Below, in pieces: positions 1-10,930 of a stretch of DNA of 64,000 nucleotides. Under the pieces are notes generated by a model. It made no database searches. It worked only from the letters and a program-made list of their open reading frames with translations, and had not been told where the DNA came from. The stretch spans positions 356,693 to 420,692 of the forward strand of contig MZZL01000408.1 in the NCBI GenBank assembly GCA_002749535.1, given 5' to 3'. The DNA comes from Apophysomyces variabilis (lineage: Eukaryota > Mucoromycota > Mucoromycetes > Mucorales > Mucoraceae). The stretch's first letter is position 1. Each line of letters opens with the position of its first letter. Made by a program: the position numbers and the translations under genes.

Positions 1-104
1 TCTGGAAACATTTATTAAGCAGTGGCGGCAGCATTTTATGGACCATCTCCAACCGAAACATCTGAGCGAGCGCTGGTCGGTCGACGGTGACATTTATACC
101 CATT
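1..104 (+). CDS. 3' end of an unidentified protein-coding gene (partial)
   Basis: From base 2 the + strand reads 33 sense codons and then TAG at 101-103/104, ending in the residues WSVDGDIYTH. The stretch is rich in aromatic, basic and acidic residues and has no internal stop, as expected for a C-terminal exon. I do not recognise the family. The rest of the gene lies left of the window, so function, start and splicing cannot be judged. It could also be a chance open stretch, since only 100 bases are visible. Confidence 0.4.
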
Positions 105-831
105 AGGCTAGATTTTCGAAAAACCTGGTAGAACCTTTTGTATAATTGAAAGCATACCACTGACAAAAGGCAAAAGAAGAGTGCGCACATACACGTATAT
201 ACATATGTAGAACACTAAGCAGAACATAAAGATGTCTCCTTGAGTAATCCACTCGAGAAATTAGCACACTGATCTCGTAACAGTGTCAAAGAATGCTCGG
301 TAAGCTGTATATCGATAAGCACATGTTAGTATAAAACTGATTGTTACAAAGCACAGCAATGTGTTTTTTGACTTTGTCATCATATCAGATGCTTATTTCA
401 TATGCCATAATCTAGAAAAGGCCCCTGTAATAATACTTATATATTGTTGTTATTAGAATGACAAAAAGTTAGAATGTATATTGCTTAGTAATAGATATTA
501 TGGAAACCGTGTCGGAAGGAAATGCCGGCAATTGCTAGGGCAATACCATAGAAAATAACTGCATAAACAAACCGCGCAATATGATGCTCGTACGAGGCCT
601 CGAAGATGGACCAAAAGATGGCAAAGCCAAAGAATCTACGGAGCAAAGCGAGTCAGAGCGCAGTTAAGAGGAAAAGGGAGTTTGGTCTTGGTAACCTACA
701 TCCAAGCAAGGATCATCACCGCACGGGTGCCACCACGAGCAAGAGTATTTAGTATCAAAACAGACAATAGCATCAACACAAGATCGCGCAAGATTTCACT
801 GGCACGATTCAGCCGGCTCTAAAACAAAAGA
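105..831. other. intergenic, no gene seen
   Basis: This is AT-rich sequence with stops in all frames. It lies between the 3' end of the left-edge gene and the 3' end of the minus-strand gene at 832-1219, so it probably holds two 3' UTRs. I see no RNA gene or repeat in it. Confidence 0.5.
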
Positions 832-1219
832 CTAAATATCCGATTTCCCCATCAAGTATAGTTTATCCAAGACAGAGAGAAAAAGGAAGATAAGAAGATA
901 GTCGACGTACATGTGTCCGTGCAACACTTGGTCGTCTAATCCAAGCACGGAGGCCAGTAGTAGGAGGCGCTTCGGCTGCCGCTGTGCCAGCGCCCTCTGA
1001 CCGAGCAGCATATTCCATATGACCATCACCAAATACATGGCGTAAAAACCAAAGCAAGCCCCAGTAAACCCAAAGTGATAGAAAGGCGACCCAATATAGT
1101 CGCACATTGCGATCCATCAGAAAAAGGTTTATGTCCATATCTTGCATACGGTAGGTATCATCGTAGATGTTGCCATAATTTCCAGGGTAACCTCCAATAT
1201 ATCCGGGTCTGTCAGCCAT
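832..1219 (-). CDS. small two-TM membrane protein, unknown family
   Basis: The proposed model has two exons, 1219-1037 and 996-832, and gives 115 aa. The start is the ATG at 1219 (MADRPGYIGGYPGNYG). The unspliced frame loses protein-like character after residue 61. A second frame over 996-832 is plainly hydrophobic and ends DKLYLMGKSDI-stop. Removing a 40-nt GT-AG intron (1036-997) joins the two frames exactly in phase 0. The product has a Gly/Tyr-rich N-terminus, a first TM around residues 38-61 (YWVAFLSLWVYWGLLWF), a basic loop and a second TM (YLLIFLFLSVL) near the C-terminus. This suggests an organelle or ER membrane protein. I do not recognise a family. The alternative is that only the 91-aa frame starting at 1107 is used. 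Confidence 0.5.
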
Positions 1220-1938
1220 GGTATATACACTTTAATACGAGTAGCTTATACAGTTCAAACACAATTTGTATTTTATACACTAGCGTTTGCTGACGGTGGG
1301 TCACGTTAGCGATAAAGGGGAATCAGTTTCATTGCAAAAGGATCGCACAATTCGTTCGTTTCGATTTAAAGCGGCTGCTTGACCATAGCGATAATTTTTT
1401 GCATGACAATCCCTTAAGTAGCCGAGGGAGAGAGAAAAAGAAAGAAGAAAACATCGACATCTGGTTGAATTAGAATAACACCTTCGAACTCCTTGCAAGT
1501 TGGCCACTCCATCTGCCCTCACCAGTGAAACTCCCTTTTTACCTCCTCTTTCCCTCGGCATGTAACATAAAGGCCAAATTTTTATGCTGATGGTTTAACG
1601 CCAAACACGAAAAGGAGATCAAAAATGCATAATGTCAACTTGAGTCGCTTACAATGACTTATGCATCCTTTTCTTAAAATATCCACTGTTGCCTGAACAT
1701 ATTACTTATTAACCAGAGACTTTCCAACACATTGCGAAACTATCAAAATAAACTAGGAAAAAGGTGCACCATTCATAAGGAACATTTGCTTCTTAAGGTT
1801 TCTTTACGTCTCCAGTTGCTGAAAGACAATGGTAGAACCGACGAACCTTAGTTCGATTACAGATTTAAGATAGTGCAATTCAATAACATCAGCCGGCAGT
1901 TAAAACCAACAGGACAAAAGACCCACGTTAAGAGCATT
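1220..1938. other. intergenic, no gene seen
   Basis: This spacer lies between the 5' end of the two-TM gene and the 3' end of the TMEM223 gene. Only short shadow frames are present, and I see no RNA gene or repeat. Confidence 0.5.
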
Positions 1939-3003
1939 CTAAGATTGGTAGTAGAGTTTATCAAATAACATGCTGTCCGCAAATTTTCCTTTGCGATCCA
2001 TAATATATCCCATACGCTCGCCGCGAGCCCGTAAGATTATCTGCGTGGAAACAGACTTACTAAGTGGATCCGTTCCTGTTGTACCTAATAGGATCGAAGT
2101 CAGCCATAGATCGTTAATGTTTTTGCACAAGATGGTTAGAAGAAAACCAAGCAAAAGAATATAAGTTTTTTACCCAGGCCTGTGTGAACCATCTGTTTGG
2201 AATATATTTGCTCAAGCGGATATTCTTTGATTTTCTGGGATGGAATGAACCGAGCATGAGTGATAAGTCGGACACGCGAACCGCCTTTGAGCAGAATCAT
2301 GCGATCAATGCATCTAACACAAAAGCCAAATCAGCGTTTTTTATGTATGTTCTTGCCTTCCTTTTTCTCTTTCGCTTTTTCAGCAAGGTACCTCCATGGG
2401 TATGCGCACATGGCACCCGCAATACCGAGGCCAACAGCTACCAAACTGGCAGAAATGGCGATGCGTTGACCAAGGGGAGCTAGTACATAGGGCGCATCTT
2501 CGGCATCGCTGAGAAACACATTTAAGTACGGCAGGCTTACAAGCGGAGGGACGCATGTCTATACCTTTCCTTTTTGCTGTAGTTATCGTAGGCCAAACTT
2601 GCTAAGTTTCCCCTTAATTTTTTAATAGAATAAAGAACGATATGAGAACCCCTGCTCCAGTTAAAGTATATTGTTTTTGATGCTGCGTACCAGAAAAACA
2701 ATTGCACACCTGCCGAAATATACATGTAGAAGTACATACGTTCAGCGGCAGGAGGGCCTTGATAAAATACAATATCACGGTTTTGTAAAGCTTCTTTAAA
2801 TGCCTTGCTGACTGTTCGAGCCGACTTCTTCTCTAATCCTGTTTTGGCAGCGCTTGCATAACCACGTTGAACAGCACGCGCTGCATTCAAAACTACATGA
2901 CAGAGTATTTCAGTCCAACCGTGTTTCGTCGTTATACTGCTCCTTTCTTGTTTAATTTTGTACCATGTCGGCCGAGACAAAGCCGGATCGATGGGAATAG
3001 CAT
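1939..3003 (-). CDS. TMEM223-like mitochondrial inner-membrane protein
   Basis: The model has five exons: 3003-2964, 2880-2565, 2508-2392, 2313-2174 and 2084-1939. It gives 252 aa, and all introns are GT-AG of 56-89 nt. The first exon gives MLFPSIRLCLGRH, which joins ARAVQRGYASAAK to make a typical basic mitochondrial presequence. TMEM223 hallmarks follow in order: DIVFYQG, a first TM (YFYMYISAGVQLFFWYAA), a second TM (ISASLVAVGLGIAGAMC), then RMILLKGGSRVRLITHA and the C-terminal RMGYIMDRKGKFADSMLFD. These match the order in animal TMEM223, a mitochondrial protein linked to cytochrome c oxidase biogenesis. No ATG exists in the longer open frame upstream of 2880, which supports the spliced start. 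The gene is divergent from the LIM gene, with 379 bp between their start codons. Confidence 0.85.
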
Positions 3004-3382
3004 GGCAATGTGTGAGTAATTAGCTCGAGATCATGTTCTATTCACGACTTGACAAGGTGAAGATCGTCCAACCAGTGACTGCTTCTTTTCTAGGACAGGG
3101 TCTGGGTGTCCTATGAGTTAGGACGTTTTGTTCGTAATCTAAGTTGAGTATTTATTATGCTTCGTCTATATGAGCTTTTTCAGAACGCCTAAGTACACCT
3201 TTTGTCAGCAAGAAGTAATAGAAATCAAATATGGTCTATAGTAAACAACCTTTAATGCTTTGTTCGGTGGTCTGACCTGAGATCATGTGTCGGAGTTCGA
3301 TCATTCCATACTGAGCTTGGCGAAAGCATTAAATATGGCAGATGGTTGACTTCCCTTTCCTTTCCCTTTGTTTCCACTGACA
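3004..3382. other. shared divergent promoter region (TMEM223-like / LIM gene)
   Basis: These 379 bp separate two divergent start codons. I see no TATA box or obvious repeat. Regulation of both genes presumably starts here, but that is inferred only from the layout. Confidence 0.45.
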
Positions 3383-4901
3383 ATGTCTTTCCTCACCCGA
3401 GATGAGCTCGGTAATGAAACCCAAAAGGCATGCTTATTCTCCCCGTATATACTTACTATTTCTCTGCCTAAAGCACAGATAAACACTTGCAGAAATTACC
3501 TCGACATGACCAAACACGACGATCACCTACTAGCACGCCACCGAAACTAACCTCGACACTGAAAGGCCCAAGACCACCAGTAAAACCGGCAGCCTTCCGG
3601 TCAGCGAGCATTCATAAAGAAACCAGCCCTGCTCCTTCTCCTTCTTCAACACAACGCTCTTATAAAGATCTCCGCGACGATCTTGTGTACCCAATGCAGA
3701 AAAAGCTCACCCTCAGCCGACCGTCCGAAGAAGATGCATTCGAGGCAGCTTTGAGTGGATCAAAGCAAGCCAAACCACTTCCTAAGATAGCCCAGGAAAC
3801 TAGAAAACGCGTTGAAAAGAAAGAAATCCCGGCCGGCCCTCGGGTGAGCGTACCCAACCCGCTGTACACCGGCATACGCTGCGCCGGGTGTGACAAGGCC
3901 ATCAGTGGAAGCACCATCACAGCAGCCGATCAAGTTTGGCATGCCAGCTGCTTTAAATGTCAACACTGTAAGCAGGATCTTGAACATGTTGCCTTCTATA
4001 CCCACGATGGCCAACCTTACTGTGCTCTGGACTACCACGAATTGTTCAGTGCAAGATGTGATTACTGCAAAACACCCATCGAAGAGGTGAATCGTAAATT
4101 TCTGCTGATGAAGGTTTGAGCCTTTGTTCTTAAACTCTATGATATGATAGAAATCGATTCAAGCACTGGGAAAGCATTATCATGAGGGTCATTTCTTTTG
4201 TCGCGAATGTGGAAAGCCGTTTACAGAGACAGATGCCTTTATGGTCCATGATGGTCACCCTTACTGCGACAAGGATTATTTGGCAAAGTTCGGTCGTAAA
4301 TGCATGGGTTGTGGGGAATATCTTGCGGACGAGATACTCACTGCCCTGGGGGGAGAATGGCATAAGCAATGTTTCGTGTGCGCGGTAATTACTATTGATT
4401 CGGCGTCATTTCATCTAATTAATCGGGGCAAGATAGGATTGTGGCAGGGCATTTTCGTCGGCCGCATTTTATGTGCGAAATAACAAGCCATTTTGTGAAG
4501 AACATTATCGGTCAGTTCACCGACCACAGACTTGGATAAAATCTCAGACAAGTGATGTCCAGCAGCCACAGTCTTCGATAAAGAGAGGAACGAGCGATGT
4601 GCATCAGTCAGAGACTTTGACAAAAGTACAGGATACCGATGACCGTAAACGATGTCATCGATGTAGTGAAGCCATTGAAGGGCGAATTGCAAGTGCTTTT
4701 GGCAAAGTCTATCATCCTAATCACTTTCAATGCGCAAGGTGTGACAAACTCCTATCAGTGAGAGTGCCAGGTATTTAAAAAAGAACTAAACAGGTTGTGT
4801 TATCTCGGGTACTTACTTTTTTTACATTGATAGGGATGTGGCAGGAAGGTGAATTTGGTCAAGTCATTTGCAGATTATGTGCACGTGAAGAATCTCAATG
4901 A
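3383..4901 (+). CDS. paxillin-like protein with four LIM domains
   Basis: The exons are 3383-3410, 3479-4113, 4151-4384, 4437-4770 and 4834-4901, giving 432 aa. The 28-nt first exon encodes MSFLTRDEL and splices in phase to DKHLQKLP, creating an LD-motif-like helix (LDKHLQKL). A Pro/Ser-rich basic linker follows (about residues 20-135). Then come four LIM zinc fingers: CAGCDKAI..., CDYCKTPI..., CMGCGEYL... and CHRCSEAI..., each with the CX2C/WHX2C-type pattern and a final CX2C or CX2D/H pair. An LD motif plus four tandem LIM domains is the architecture of paxillin, leupaxin and yeast Pxl1. Those proteins scaffold Rho-GTPase and actin signalling at adhesion sites or growing tips. The intron at 4114-4150 is only 37 nt. 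The last intron donor (4771) was chosen because it keeps GMWQEGEFGQVICRLCA in frame. The gene ends 109 bp from the convergent acyl-CoA synthetase gene. Confidence 0.88.
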
Positions 4902-5010
4902 GAGAAACGAACATCGAATAGAAAGAATTTAATTGATTTTTTCTTTTCGTTTGTCAATTTACAGCGATATAGTGATGGGATGTTGATTATAAAGAAAGAA
5001 TAGGTGTGGT

Positions 5011-7272
5011 TTACAGCTTAGCTTTGGGAGTGGATGGCACGGAATTCAATACATTGTACAATTCTTCTATCTGAGCTTCGTAGTGTTTCTTGGCTTGGGG
5101 TCGCTTGACCTTGAAAGTGGGTGTGAGAAGGTCATTTTCGATCGAGAAAGGTTCAGTTTCCAAATAAATAGCCTTAGCAAATTCAAAACCACGCAGCTGA
5201 GCCTTCTTGCCAACGCGGGTGAGCTGGTCAAGGACGAGCTTGTTGACCTCAGGATGACGGCAGAGTTCCTGGAAGCTCAACTTCTTTGCTGCAATAGCAG
5301 GTAGTTTGGCGGCTACAAGGCCTGGGAGTACTTCGGGGTCTGGCACAACGATGGCCACCAGCTGGCTCTGCAATGAATCGCCATGGATATAGATTTGGGC
5401 TACAACTGGATCCTTGGCATAAACATTTTCGATCTTTTCGGGAGCGATGTATTCGCCTTGAGCAAGCTTGAAGATGTTCTTCTTGCGGTCGATGATGACG
5501 ATAGCACCACGTTCGTTGACCATACCAATGTCACCCGTATGGAACCATCCCTCTTCATCAATGGCTTCGCGTGTCTTTTCCTCATCTTTATAGTAACCCT
5601 GGAAGATGTTGGGACCGCGCACGCAAATCTCACCTCGGGGACAGGGGTCCGTGGACAGATAGTCCATCTCAGGAACATCCAGCAACTTGATTTCGTTACA
5701 AGTGAAAGGACCTCCCAGATGACCAGCCAAATATTCACCCTCATAATGCGCCAAGGTGGCTGCCGTGGTTTCAGTAGCACCATAACCTTCACGGATTTCA
5801 CAGCAAAGAGCGACACGCAAGAATTGCATTACATCCTTGCCGATGGGGGCTGACCCGGTCAGCATAGAACGCATGCGGCCACCCAAAGCCAACTTAACCT
5901 TGTTGAACACTAATCTATCATACAAGGCATGTGTATAACCCTTTCCGCTTTCCAGATTGGCGAGCTTGGTAGCCACGGCGCGACGGCACAAAGCACCTTT
6001 TGCGCCTGGGGCTTCAATTGTCTGTTGCGCAATCTTGCTGTAAATTCTGTTCAGGAGACGAGGCACGGTCGACATGAAGGTGGGTTTCAGTTCCTGAATA
6101 TCTTCGACCAACAGATTCATATCGCCACCGAAATATCCGATCCGAGCACCGACGCACAGGACCGTCATATCGCTGACACGACCAAAGATATGGGCCAACG
6201 GCAGATAAGAAATGCTTACATCATCGACACGAGCATCCATAGCTTGGCTACTTGCAGACACCGCAGCTACAAAATTACGGTGGGACAACATGGCGCCCTT
6301 TTTTTTCCATTTCAAATTTTAATACTTATCTTTTAGTATGACTTCATTCGCATGTGAAAATTTGCGGTTTCTTTACCTTTGGCATGCCCGTAGTTCCGCT
6401 GGTGTACATCAAACAGGCTAAATCGTCTGGTTTTGGATAATTGTGCGAACGCTTGTTTTTCTTGCCTGAATCTTCAAGAGTGGGGAAGTCCAAGAGGAGG
6501 ATGTTTTTCTCTTCAGCCCAGGCTTTGATAATGGCACTCTTCGAAGCGACACCAGAGACAGCAGGGGTATTGTCCTCGATAGAGTCCATGGAAATAACCG
6601 CCTTCAGGTTGGGTAGTTTATGTCTCAGCTTCAAGAGATCCGCAATGTGGTCGGCCGAGCAAACGATGATTTCCAGTTCGGCGTGATTCACAACGTACTC
6701 GACGGTGTCTGGACCAAGCGTGTCATAAAGGGCAACTGTATAGAGACCGTAAGCAGCGCAAGCCAAATCGGTAATGGTGAATTCTGGACGGTTAACAGCC
6801 CAGATACCAATAGGTATCTGTTTGGTGCGCGGGTCGTTCAAGGTATGGTTAATGAGATTCATCAAACCAGAGCCAACATGGGTGATACGATGGGAGACTT
6901 GACGGAAAGTTTCCCAAACGTAAGGACCTCTTTTACCCGTCTTGGGATCCAGAGGGCGATAACCCAGGCATGGACGGTCGCGGGAAATCTTCAAACCTAT
7001 AAGAGCAACGATTTAGTATTCCTTTGAGCATAGAAGACGACAAGATAGCTTACCAGTATGAAACAAGTCATACATGGTTTTGACTTTAGGAGACATCGAT
7101 TCCTCAACAACCGGTCTCTTAGCATTTCGATAAATGCCTGTAAGAACAAAGACAGTGTGAGCATGCAGGGAAGGAAGCAAGATCTTTCTACTTTTGATCT
7201 TTTACCTGTTTGACCAGGTCTTCTGGTATCTGGGACTTCGTATGTCTGTCTGTCCAAGCTGAATTTGGCCAT
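5011..7272 (-). CDS. long-chain-fatty-acid--CoA ligase (ACSL/FAA type)
   Basis: The exons are 7272-7206, 7137-7054, 6996-6377 and 6297-5011, giving 685 aa, the usual size for this family. The enzyme activates fatty acids to acyl-CoA through an acyl-AMP intermediate. The AMP-binding P-loop YTSGTTGMPK-G is split by the third intron. Other adenylate-forming motifs are GYGATETTA, DEEGWFHTGDIG and the fatty-acyl-CoA synthetase signature around DRKKNIFKLAQGEYIAPEKIE. The ATG at 7272 gives MAKFSLDRQTYEVP, and the conserved PCLGYRPLD/TFRQVS region follows early, as in yeast Faa1/Faa4 and animal ACSL. No strong N-terminal TM is visible, so the protein is probably cytosolic or peripheral on ER, peroxisome or lipid droplet. 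Which paralogue group it belongs to needs a tree. Confidence 0.93.
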
Positions 7273-9166
7273 ATCTGAAGAGGGTGATGAAAGAAGTGAA
7301 AAAGAAACAAGGACGGAAAGCCAAAAGAAAATAAGATTGCTTTTTTAGTGTAACTGTTCAAATTTGGCTCAGTCAGCAAGTTTGTTAGAATTTCACTACG
7401 CGAAATGCGGGGTTAGACACCCGTGGGTTCTGTCACATGGAAAATCTGTTCATCCCTTTAACCAATCAAACATGCACTCCCCTTCCTTCCCTTCATCTTA
7501 CCCGGCAGAAACATCGGGAATCGGAAACTGTAAATTCAAATTCAGCATTAAAGCTCTGCTGTCATGCCCAATTTCTGGTCGGGACGTAGATAATCTCGAA
7601 AACTGAAAAACCAGTGGCATAACAACCACGAGCAAAAAAAAGAAAGAAAAGGAAACAGAACATTTACGCTAGCATGCAAAACGGACCTGTCCTTTTACAA
7701 TCAGATATTTCAGGCACTACGATCAAAGTCTGAACTGTCACAGAATACTTTCCCTTCTATCGTTGTAGTACAATCGATCACTATGTTGGATTAGATGATA
7801 ATTGGAGAAAACGTTATCTGCTCACCACGTTTCGCTTCAAGATTATTCCGACAAATATAAAAAATTTGTCATGGAGCAGCGCCATATGAAACACGCTCCC
7901 AGGAATAATCTTTGATTAAAAAGATGTAGTAATTTAGCTCACGGTCTGTAATCTTTAAACCAAACGAAGTTAGCTAAATAAGGATCATGGTGACCATGGA
8001 CCATTTTCCATCGACGCAGTATTGTAGTTGTTATGCTCAACAAATGCAACAAACACGGCAAGCACGAATTCTCTACAAGCAGTCAAGATATGTGCGCTTA
8101 TCATGAGTAAATTGTATTTTCGCACGCCGTAAAGCATTGCCATCCGATCTTTCAATAAGTTTGAAACGTGGTTGGGCCATTTAAACTACCTCGCTCTATT
8201 ACATGACCATATGTATTCATCCCGTCCACTCTAGCCTTCAGAAATGTCGGATAATGTATCATTAGAAGCCTCAGACTTTATTTCGTCAGATCTGACATAG
8301 AGATAGCAGCCAACGTGTTCATCATCTTTACTTCGGGTTTTGAAACCGCAGATGAACTTTTTTAACGTACCGGCTGTGGTGGGACGGCATGCTTCATTTG
8401 CTTGCCCAGGCTCACTCTGTATGCTCTCGAATGCAGTTTTTCTTACACTAATTCATCATGGAACAACTTGCTATTTGCCATCCAAGATTATCCTTTTCGC
8501 TTTGCAAATACTGAATATCACGTTTGCATATATGCCTGGCTAACCTTGATTTAACGTACAAGTGATCTTTCAAAGTCTTCTATACGCCATCCGGAAGAGG
8601 TTCCTCTGGGGTATTTTCATTGTCACAGTTATTCAACGAATCCATCCTTCGTACATTGTATGGTGTGCCCTTTTTTTCTTTTCAACCATAAGGGATCGAC
8701 ATCTATAAAAGAGTTAGACAAAAATTGGCTTGCTCAACTCTTTTGCTTAGTGCTCGCTCACATTTATGCATTAGATGTCCACAAAACACTTGATGATAGT
8801 TTACAGGCAATTATCGAGCAATAACAACCATAATTGGAATAATGACGAATCAATAATTAAATTGAAAAGAGACCTTCCTGATGCAACATATTTAAACTGT
8901 CCAAAATACGTTAGATGTTAAAAAATGCATATTGTAATATATTGTGGCTCCATAGAGCAAAGATGCATTACCTCAATTGAACGCATTGTAGGTGTCCATG
9001 CATCGTCTATCATCACCTATGTGCATTCTAAGCAATTCGAATCTATTACAGATTGCCGGCATAAGGCATCCATCGTTCTTTTTTCTTGTTCGGGGTCATC
9101 CGTACTAGTCAAAGGCAAACTGTATGAGCGGAACGTAAAAATTTTGTGCAGGCTCTTTACACTTTA
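7273..9166. other. intergenic between divergent genes, no gene seen
   Basis: This 1.9-kb spacer separates the acyl-CoA synthetase (-) and MPP-alpha (+) start codons. A TATAAAA stands at 8704-8710, about 460 bp upstream of the MPP-alpha ATG, with no reading frame attached. The short frames present show no recognisable domain. Confidence 0.45.
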
Positions 9167-10930
9167 ATGTCGATACGGCTGCTACAGAGCTCTCGTAGGA
9201 ATGCCATCACTTCGGCATTAAAGCCCCACTGGAACTCCGTCTTGAGGAGATCCGAATCTAGTACAGGTTATGCAAAGGTACAATGGCGCTTGGCAACATC
9301 AAAAAAGGAGAAACTGAAAATGCACGGGTTAGTCATTAGATAAATCTAGTAAGACTGAGCAAGAAGCCGATGTGTTGTGCAAAGTCACAACTCTTCCTAA
9401 CGGCATTCGCGTTGCTTCGGAGAACACGCCTGGTCATTTCAGTTCTATAGGCGTTTACGTGGACGCTGGCAGCCGATATGAAACCAACCGTACGCGTGGC
9501 GTGAGCCATATTCTGGATAGACTGGCATTCAAGGTAAGAAAAAAAAAGCAAAAACAAAATAGGAAAGACGCAAAGGTTGAGATATCATAGAATGTTTATT
9601 TAAAAGCTATCGTTCTTGCCTATAGAGCACGGCGAACAGGACAGCAGACCAAGTAGTTGCTGAAGTGGAGTCTTTAGGTGGAAACGTCTTGTGCTCTTCG
9701 ACTCGTGAATCCATGATGTACCAAGCGGCTATTTTCTCCCAAGATTTGGATCGTGCCATATCTCTCTTTTCAGAAGTGGTCTGTCAACCTATCATTGATG
9801 AATTGGAAGTAGAAGAGCAGAGGCAAACAGCCATATACGAAATTGACGATATTTGGTCGCGGCCGGAAAGCATCCTTCCTGAAATTCTGCACACCGTTGC
9901 TTTCAAAGGGAATACACTAGGAAATCCATTATTATGCCCAGCTGATAGTTTACAATCAATGACACCGGCGATTGTCCAGCAATATAGGAAGACATGGTAT
10001 CGTCCTGAGCGCATGGTGATTGCTGCGTGTGGTGCTCGCCATGATGAGGTGCTAGACCTGGCATACAAGTACTTTGGACACATACCGAAATCGGAAGAAA
10101 ACCTAGACTCTGTCATGATGCATCAGGAAGCAATGCGACGGCTACATAAACCGATCGAAAAGCCATCGCTGCTGCGATCCATGTTCAGCGCTAAAAAAGA
10201 GCCTACTGCCTACGAACTAGCAACGGAACCAGCAAAGTATGTGGGTGGCATCCAAAGAGTTCATACTGGCGCTGATGCATTGCTGAATCACGTGTATATT
10301 GCATTTGAGGGTTTGCCGATCAGTGATCCCGATATCTACGCCCTTGCAACGCTCCAGATTCTGCTAGGTGGAGGAGGCTCCTTTTCGGCTGGCGGGCCGG
10401 GAAAAGGCATGTACTCACGTTTGTTCACCAATGTGCTCAATCAACATTATTGGGTTGAATCTTGTCAAGCATTCAATCACTGCTATACCGATTCTGGATT
10501 ATTCGGTATCTCCGGATCTTGTCCCCCTAACTACACCCCAGCATTAGTGGAAGTCATCTGCAGAGAGCTTGATCTCGTGTCGAGCGCTGATATTGATCGC
10601 TTCAGTGTCCAAGAGTCGGAATTATCGCGTGCGAAGAACCAGCTAAAGGGCTCTTTATTAATGAACCTTGAGAGTCGTATGGTACAGTTAGAGGACTTGG
10701 GTAGACAGATTCAGGTCCATGGCAAGAAGACTGGGGTCGACGAGATGATAGCCAACATTGACCGCGTTAGTATGAAAGAATTACGACGGGTCGCTGCTCG
10801 TGTACTTCGTGGGGCAGTAAGCATTTCCAGCGGGGGTACTGGAAAGGCTTCTATCGTGATCCACGGTGATCTTAGCCACGCGAATCGCATAGAAGAGACT
10901 GTAGAAAAATATGGGCTAGGTAGTGGTTAA
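9167..10930 (+). CDS. MAS2: mitochondrial processing peptidase subunit alpha
   Basis: The exons are 9167-9277, 9354-9533 and 9626-10930, giving 531 aa. The protein is the non-catalytic substrate-recognition partner of MPP-beta in the M16 metallopeptidase dimer that removes matrix presequences. The N-terminus [19 protein letters not shown] is itself a basic amphipathic presequence. The [10 protein letters not shown] start of the M16 domain follows. The region [11 protein letters not shown] is where catalytic subunits carry the HXXEH zinc motif, and here that motif is absent, as expected for alpha. The alpha-specific glycine-rich loop [19 protein letters not shown] lies in exon 3. The second intron (9534-9625) breaks exactly between LAFK and STANRTA. 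I call alpha rather than beta with confidence because of the loop and the missing zinc ligands. Confidence 0.94.

Noticed and set aside
9534..9625. MPP-alpha considered as MPP-beta
   Set aside because: The glycine-rich loop [14 protein letters not shown] is present, and the HXXEH zinc site is not found at the start of exon 3.
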